DNA from: an uncultured Lentisphaeria bacterium
Lineage (GTDB): Bacteria; Verrucomicrobiota; Lentisphaeria; Victivallales; Victivallaceae
DNA: 9,305 bases
Direction of reading: 5' to 3'
Assembly (NCBI GenBank): GCA_937888615.1
Contig: CALABZ010000385.1
Location: 1-9,305 of the forward strand
Position numbers and translations under genes: made by a program. Shown here piece after piece: positions 6,574 to 9,305 of this stretch (within the stretch, counting starts at the first letter, position 1; each line of letters starts with the position of its first letter). The notes below the pieces were generated by a model. The model worked only from the letters and a program-made list of their open reading frames with translations, ran no database searches and was not told the DNA's origin.

Positions 6574-6821
6574 GGTTTTCTCCAGATTTTTGATGGAAAA
6601 TGAAACGGATAACAGTTTTTTTATAACTTGTTGCTCCTGAAACGTAATTTAGCACATTTTTGTAATAAAATCAAACATAGGAGAGGAAATCTACAAAATG
6701 GGGACGCCCCTGCTCCTGCCAACACAAGCTTTTTAGAGGAAAGAAATTACAAGGGAAATTCCGCATGATGAAACCGGCAAATATTACCAAAAGATAATTT
6801 TCATGGATGCACGAAGGGAAA
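6574..6821. other. Non-coding spacer between lipoprotein and second AraC gene
   Basis: This 248-bp AT-rich stretch must carry the lipoprotein promoter and the 3' end of the AraC transcript. A possible minus-strand promoter is TTGATT (6674-6669), 17 bases, TAAATT (6651-6646), which is weak. A GC-rich patch at about 6700-6720 includes the short inverted repeat GGGGACGCCCC (6700-6710). AAGGGAAATT occurs twice, at 6751-6760 and at 6814-6823, the second copy reaching into the AraC stop codon. No gene or good terminator is visible. Confidence 0.5.
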
Positions 6822-7685
6822 TTACCGGGAAAGGTTCGTATGACGGTATACCCGGGGGGAAAGACCCCATTGCCGACTGAAAATACGGCTGAAATAATTG
6901 CTGTCCTCGAACCCCGATTCCACGGCGATTTCGCTGATGCTCATATCGGTGCCGCGCAGGAGTTCGGCGGCGCGGCGCAGCCGCAGACGGTTGCAATAGT
7001 CCAGGGGGGTGGTGCCAACGGCCTGTTTGAATGTGCGGCTCAAGGTGCTTTCCGACATGCCGCTGGAAGAACAGAGTTGTTCGATGCTGATCCGGTTGCG
7101 GTAATTGCGGTGCAGATAGACCAGTATTTCGCTTATTTTCAGCATCTTCGGCGGGACATCGCGGTCCGGTTCCTCGTAATAACGAATCAACAGTGCCGTC
7201 AACTGCATGAAACAGCCGGAAACCAGCATCCGGTAGCCTCTGCGATGGCTGTGAAGTTCGTTCTCCATCGTATCGACCAGGTGCATGGCTTCGGCCAACT
7301 GCCCGGGGGTCAGGTGCAGATAACCGGCGGCCTCGCAATGGGAGCGGAACTCGGGCTCCAGCGTGAAAAGCAGGTGGAACGCCGAAGACATCGGCAGGTC
7401 CAGCAATGACAGATTCATATTTTCCGGCAGGAAGAGAATGTTGACCAGGCAGAGTTTGTCGGTATCGCGATAGCCGTGTTCGACCGAACCGTTGATCACA
7501 AAAACGTCACCGGCCTTGATCCGGTGTTCGCTCTCGCCCGAAAAATGGATGCCTTCGCCGCCGTACACGATTACCAGCTCGGAAAAGTCGTGATCATGCA
7601 GCGGATAGGGGAATTGGGGCGAACGCCGCAGTACGTTCAGCGGTTCCTGGTCCGGGATATAATGGTCTTTCATCAGTTTCGTCAT
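6822..7685 (-). CDS. AraC-family transcriptional regulator, RhaS/RhaR-like (second copy)
   Basis: This 287-residue regulator has a cupin arm at about residues 25-90 (YPLHDHDFSELVIVYGGEGIHF, then IKAGDVFVINGSVEHGYRDTDKLCLVNILF). That stretch closely follows the pattern of RhaR and RhaS, the rhamnose regulators. Residues about 182-283 hold the paired helix-turn-helix domain (ISIEQLCSSSGMSESTLSRTFKQAVG and ISEIAVESGFEDSNYFSRIFSRQWGLSPRVYR). It is clearly a relative of the AraC protein at 1705-2598: both have the NI(I/L)F-P and LLDL stretches after the cupin. No sugar-metabolism gene lies next to it here, so its target is unknown; it may act on itself or on genes outside the window. ATG 7685 lies about 13 bases from the only AAGGA, and the predicted transcription start falls on the ATG itself, so a leaderless message or the internal ATG at 7673 is possible. 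Confidence 0.93.
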   Translation of the reverse strand: MTKLMKDHYIPDQEPLNVLRRSPQFPYPLHDHDFSELVIVYGGEGIHFSGESEHRIKAGDVFVINGSVEHGYRDTDKLCLVNILFLPENMNLSLLDLPMSSAFHLLFTLEPEFRSHCEAAGYLHLTPGQLAEAMHLVDTMENELHSHRRGYRMLVSGCFMQLTALLIRYYEEPDRDVPPKMLKISEILVYLHRNYRNRISIEQLCSSSGMSESTLSRTFKQAVGTTPLDYCNRLRLRRAAELLRGTDMSISEIAVESGFEDSNYFSRIFSRQWGLSPRVYRHTNLSR

Positions 7686-7691
7686 GTTTAT

Positions 7692-7719
7692 ATTATGATC
7701 CTTGAAAATGCTTTTTCAA
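7692..7719 (-). promoter_or_regulatory. Candidate promoter of the second AraC gene
   Basis: On the minus strand TTGAAA (7719-7714) and CATAAT (7697-7692) stand 16 bases apart, each matching 5/6 of the sigma70 consensus. The predicted start of transcription is near 7685, the first base of the AraC start codon. The -35 lies within an inverted repeat at 7701-7720. Confidence 0.5.
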
Positions 7720-7720
7720 G
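7701..7720. repeat. Perfect 8-bp inverted repeat, candidate operator
   Basis: CTTGAAAA (7701-7708), TGCT, TTTTCAAG (7713-7720) form an exact dyad. It covers the -35 and most of the spacer of the AraC promoter, a position typical of repressor binding. It lies 80 bp before recN. It lacks a T tract directly after it on the minus strand, so I read it as an operator rather than a terminator. Confidence 0.55.
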
Positions 7721-7746
7721 CGAAAATTATGGAAATCGATTTGATA

Positions 7747-7774
7747 TTGTGTCGATCGAAGCGCAAATTATATA
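7747..7774 (+). promoter_or_regulatory. Weak candidate recN promoter
   Basis: TTGTGT (7747-7752) and TATATA (7769-7774) are 16 bases apart, with 3/6 and 4/6 consensus matches. The position suits a 5' leader of about 19 bases before the recN ATG. I see no recognisable LexA box of the E. coli or Bacillus type in this spacer, although recN is often SOS-controlled. Confidence 0.25.
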
Positions 7775-7799
7775 GATACCATATGGAATCAGGATTGAT

Positions 7800-9305
7800 A
7801 TGCTCAGTTGGCTTAAAATAAAAAATCTGGCTCTGATCGCCGCCGCGGATGTGGAATTCGGCGGCGGGCTGAATGTGATCACCGGCGAAACCGGCGCGGG
7901 CAAATCCGTATTGCTCGGCGTCATCACCTTGTTGCTGGGGGCGCGTGCGGACAAAGGAAGCATCCGCTCCGGCGAGGACCGTTGCGAAATCGCGGCGGGA
8001 ATCGTGTTGAACCCGGTAATCGGCGGACTGCTGGCGGCGGAATTCGCCGAAGCCGGTATTGCCTTCGATCCCGAAACGCCGGAGGTACAACTCCGCCGGG
8101 TCATCACCCGGACCCAGAACCGCAATTTCATCAATGACACGCCGGTCACGCTGGAGACGCTTCAGAAAGTCGGCGCGTACCTGGTGGATGTTCATGCCGC
8201 CAACGAGCATCATTCGCTTTTCAGCCGGTCCTGCCAGTTGCGTCTGCTTGACCGTTACGGCAAGCTGGAGGCGGAGCGCGACGCCTGCGCCGAGGTTTGC
8301 GGACGTTTGAAAAATCTGCGGGATCGCCGCGAAAAACTTTTCGCCGACATGCCGTCCGCCATCGAGGCGGAACATCTGCGGATGACGGTGGAGGAAATTT
8401 CACGGATCAACCCTCTGCCGGATGAGGACGAACAGCTCTCCGCCCGCCACCGTCTGGCGGCCGACGCGCGCAAGATCATGGAATTATCGTCCGTGTCGGT
8501 GCGTATGCTCAATGAATCGGAGAATTCCATCGCCGACCAGCTCGGTACGGTATATCGTAATTTACAGGATATGTTGCGTGGGGCCTCGGAACAGGACCAT
8601 GAAATGATACGGCTGTGCGACCAGGTGAACGACCTGTTGCGGGAGTTGGCGATCAGCATAGAGGACTTCAGCGGCAATGTCGAGATGAATGAGGAAGAAT
8701 TCGCCGAACTTGAATCGCGCCTTGCTTCTCTGCAGACACTCAAGCGCCGTTACGGCCCGACGCTCGGACAGGTGTTCGAAGCATTGACCCAGGCGGAAGA
8801 ACGGCTGGACGCTTATACCAATTCCGAAAAGTTGCGCCGGGAACTCGACACCGAGGAAAAAGCAATGAAGGACGAGCTCCACCGGAAGTGTGAAGTACTC
8901 TCCGGCAAACGCGCCGCGGTGGCGTCGGAACTGACCGAACACGTCATCGAAAAGCTCAAAAAACTGGGATTTCTCCAGAGTGCGTTGAAAATTGAATTTG
9001 CCCGCGTTGAACCGGGCGAAAACGGTTTCGACCGGATCGATATGATGTTTTCGGCCAACCCCGGAGAGGCGCTTCAGCCGTTGCGGAACATCGCCAGCAG
9101 CGGCGAGCTTTCGCGCATCATGCTGGCGTTGAAAACGGTGCTGGCGGATGCCGACGACGTTCCGGTCCTGTTGTTTGACGAAATCGACGTCAATATCGGC
9201 GGCGAAACCGCCAATCAGGTCGGTTGTGAACTGAAAGCGCTGGCCGCGAGCCGTCAGGTATTGTGCATTTCCCATCTCGCCCAGGTGGCCGCCTGTTCAG
9301 ACAGA
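7800..9305 (+). CDS. recN: DNA repair protein RecN (SMC-like ATPase), 3' end cut by window
   Basis: The frame is open for 502 codons from ATG 7800, preceded by AGGA 5 bases upstream, to the window edge. E. coli RecN has 553 residues, so about 50 are probably missing. RecN is a cytoplasmic SMC-family ATPase that acts early in recombinational repair of double-strand breaks. Walker A is GETGAGKS at 29-36. VDVHAANEHHSLF near 130 corresponds to the family's DIHGQHEHQ motif. Residues about 150-385 form the helical coiled-coil middle. The ABC signature is SSGELSR at 433-439, Walker B is LLFDEID ending near 463, and the switch histidine is in CISHLAQVA near 492. The signature differs from the usual SGGELSR by Gly to Ser at its second position, and the post-Walker B stretch is VNIGG instead of VGISG. 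The gene is divergent from the AraC gene and appears unrelated to it in function. Confidence 0.95.
   Translation, partial: MLSWLKIKNLALIAAADVEFGGGLNVITGETGAGKSVLLGVITLLLGARADKGSIRSGEDRCEIAAGIVLNPVIGGLLAAEFAEAGIAFDPETPEVQLRRVITRTQNRNFINDTPVTLETLQKVGAYLVDVHAANEHHSLFSRSCQLRLLDRYGKLEAERDACAEVCGRLKNLRDRREKLFADMPSAIEAEHLRMTVEEISRINPLPDEDEQLSARHRLAADARKIMELSSVSVRMLNESENSIADQLGTVYRNLQDMLRGASEQDHEMIRLCDQVNDLLRELAISIEDFSGNVEMNEEEFAELESRLASLQTLKRRYGPTLGQVFEALTQAEERLDAYTNSEKLRRELDTEEKAMKDELHRKCEVLSGKRAAVASELTEHVIEKLKKLGFLQSALKIEFARVEPGENGFDRIDMMFSANPGEALQPLRNIASSGELSRIMLALKTVLADADDVPVLLFDEIDVNIGGETANQVGCELKALAASRQVLCISHLAQVAACSDR

Noticed and set aside
6700..6710. GGGGACGCCCC as terminator for the second AraC gene
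   Set aside because: The stem is only 4 bp with a 3-base loop and is followed on the minus strand by ATTTTG rather than a real T tract.
6698..6797. Two tiny plus-strand frames, 12 codons (6698-6736) with GGAGAGG upstream and 10 codons (6765-6797)
   Set aside because: They are too short to support as genes, the ribosome-site spacing of the first is about 11 bases, and no promoter is evident.
7716..8375. Minus-strand open frame of 219 codons opposite recN
   Set aside because: It is a shadow of recN, whose ATPase motifs are intact on the plus strand.
8562..9275. Minus-strand open frame of 237 codons opposite the 3' half of recN
   Set aside because: It lies wholly within recN on the other strand and shows no family features.
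1..9305. tRNA, rRNA, CRISPR, insertion sequence, riboswitch or defence-system genes
   Set aside because: I found no cloverleaf-like sequence, spaced repeat array, transposase or known defence domain; every spacer is shorter than 300 bases.

Overview
The window holds eight protein-coding genes, two of them cut by the window ends, and no RNA gene, CRISPR array or insertion sequence that I can see. Coding DNA is moderately GC-rich and the spacers are AT-rich. The gene set is a secreted multi-domain protein with carbohydrate-binding-like modules, two RhaS/RhaR-like AraC regulators, a YeiH-type transporter with its own LysR regulator, a META-domain lipoprotein, and a RecN with a variant ABC signature. 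This suggests a Gram-negative, polysaccharide-using bacterium, possibly of the Planctomycetota-Verrucomicrobiota-Chlamydiota group and perhaps Lentisphaerota/Victivallis-like. That placement is an inference from gene style, not a measured match.

Layout. 1-1546 (minus): 5' part of a large exported protein built of repeated beta-sandwich-like modules. 1705-2598 (plus): an AraC-family regulator divergent from it across a 158-bp promoter spacer. 2595-3485 (minus): a LysR-family regulator converging on the AraC gene, with stop codons overlapping by 4 bp. 3625-4626 (plus): a YeiH/PF03601 membrane transporter divergent from the LysR gene. 4623-5795 (minus): an MFS transporter converging on the YeiH gene, again with a 4-bp stop overlap. 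5873-5900: a clear intrinsic terminator for the next gene upstream. 5929-6573 (minus): a lipoprotein with a C-terminal META/HslJ domain. 6822-7685 (minus): a second RhaS/RhaR-like AraC regulator. 7800-9305 (plus): recN, running out of the window and lacking only its extreme 3' end.

How they may work together. The best-defined unit is the divergent lysR-yeiH pair. Its intergenic region carries a textbook LysR half-site pair (TAA-N7-TTA) inside the lysR promoter and about 64 bp upstream of the likely yeiH start of transcription, the expected geometry for autorepression plus activation. The first AraC regulator is placed to control the divergent secreted protein. The second AraC regulator has its own well-formed promoter overlapped by a perfect 8-bp inverted repeat, in the spacer it shares with recN. 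The MFS gene and the lipoprotein lie on the same strand but are separated by a terminator, so they are probably separate transcripts.

I found no convincing undescribed multi-gene system. The points most worth a second look are the regulatory architecture of the lysR-yeiH spacer, the cysteine rearrangement in the META lipoprotein, the uncharacterised modular secreted protein, and the palindrome at the araC-recN spacer.
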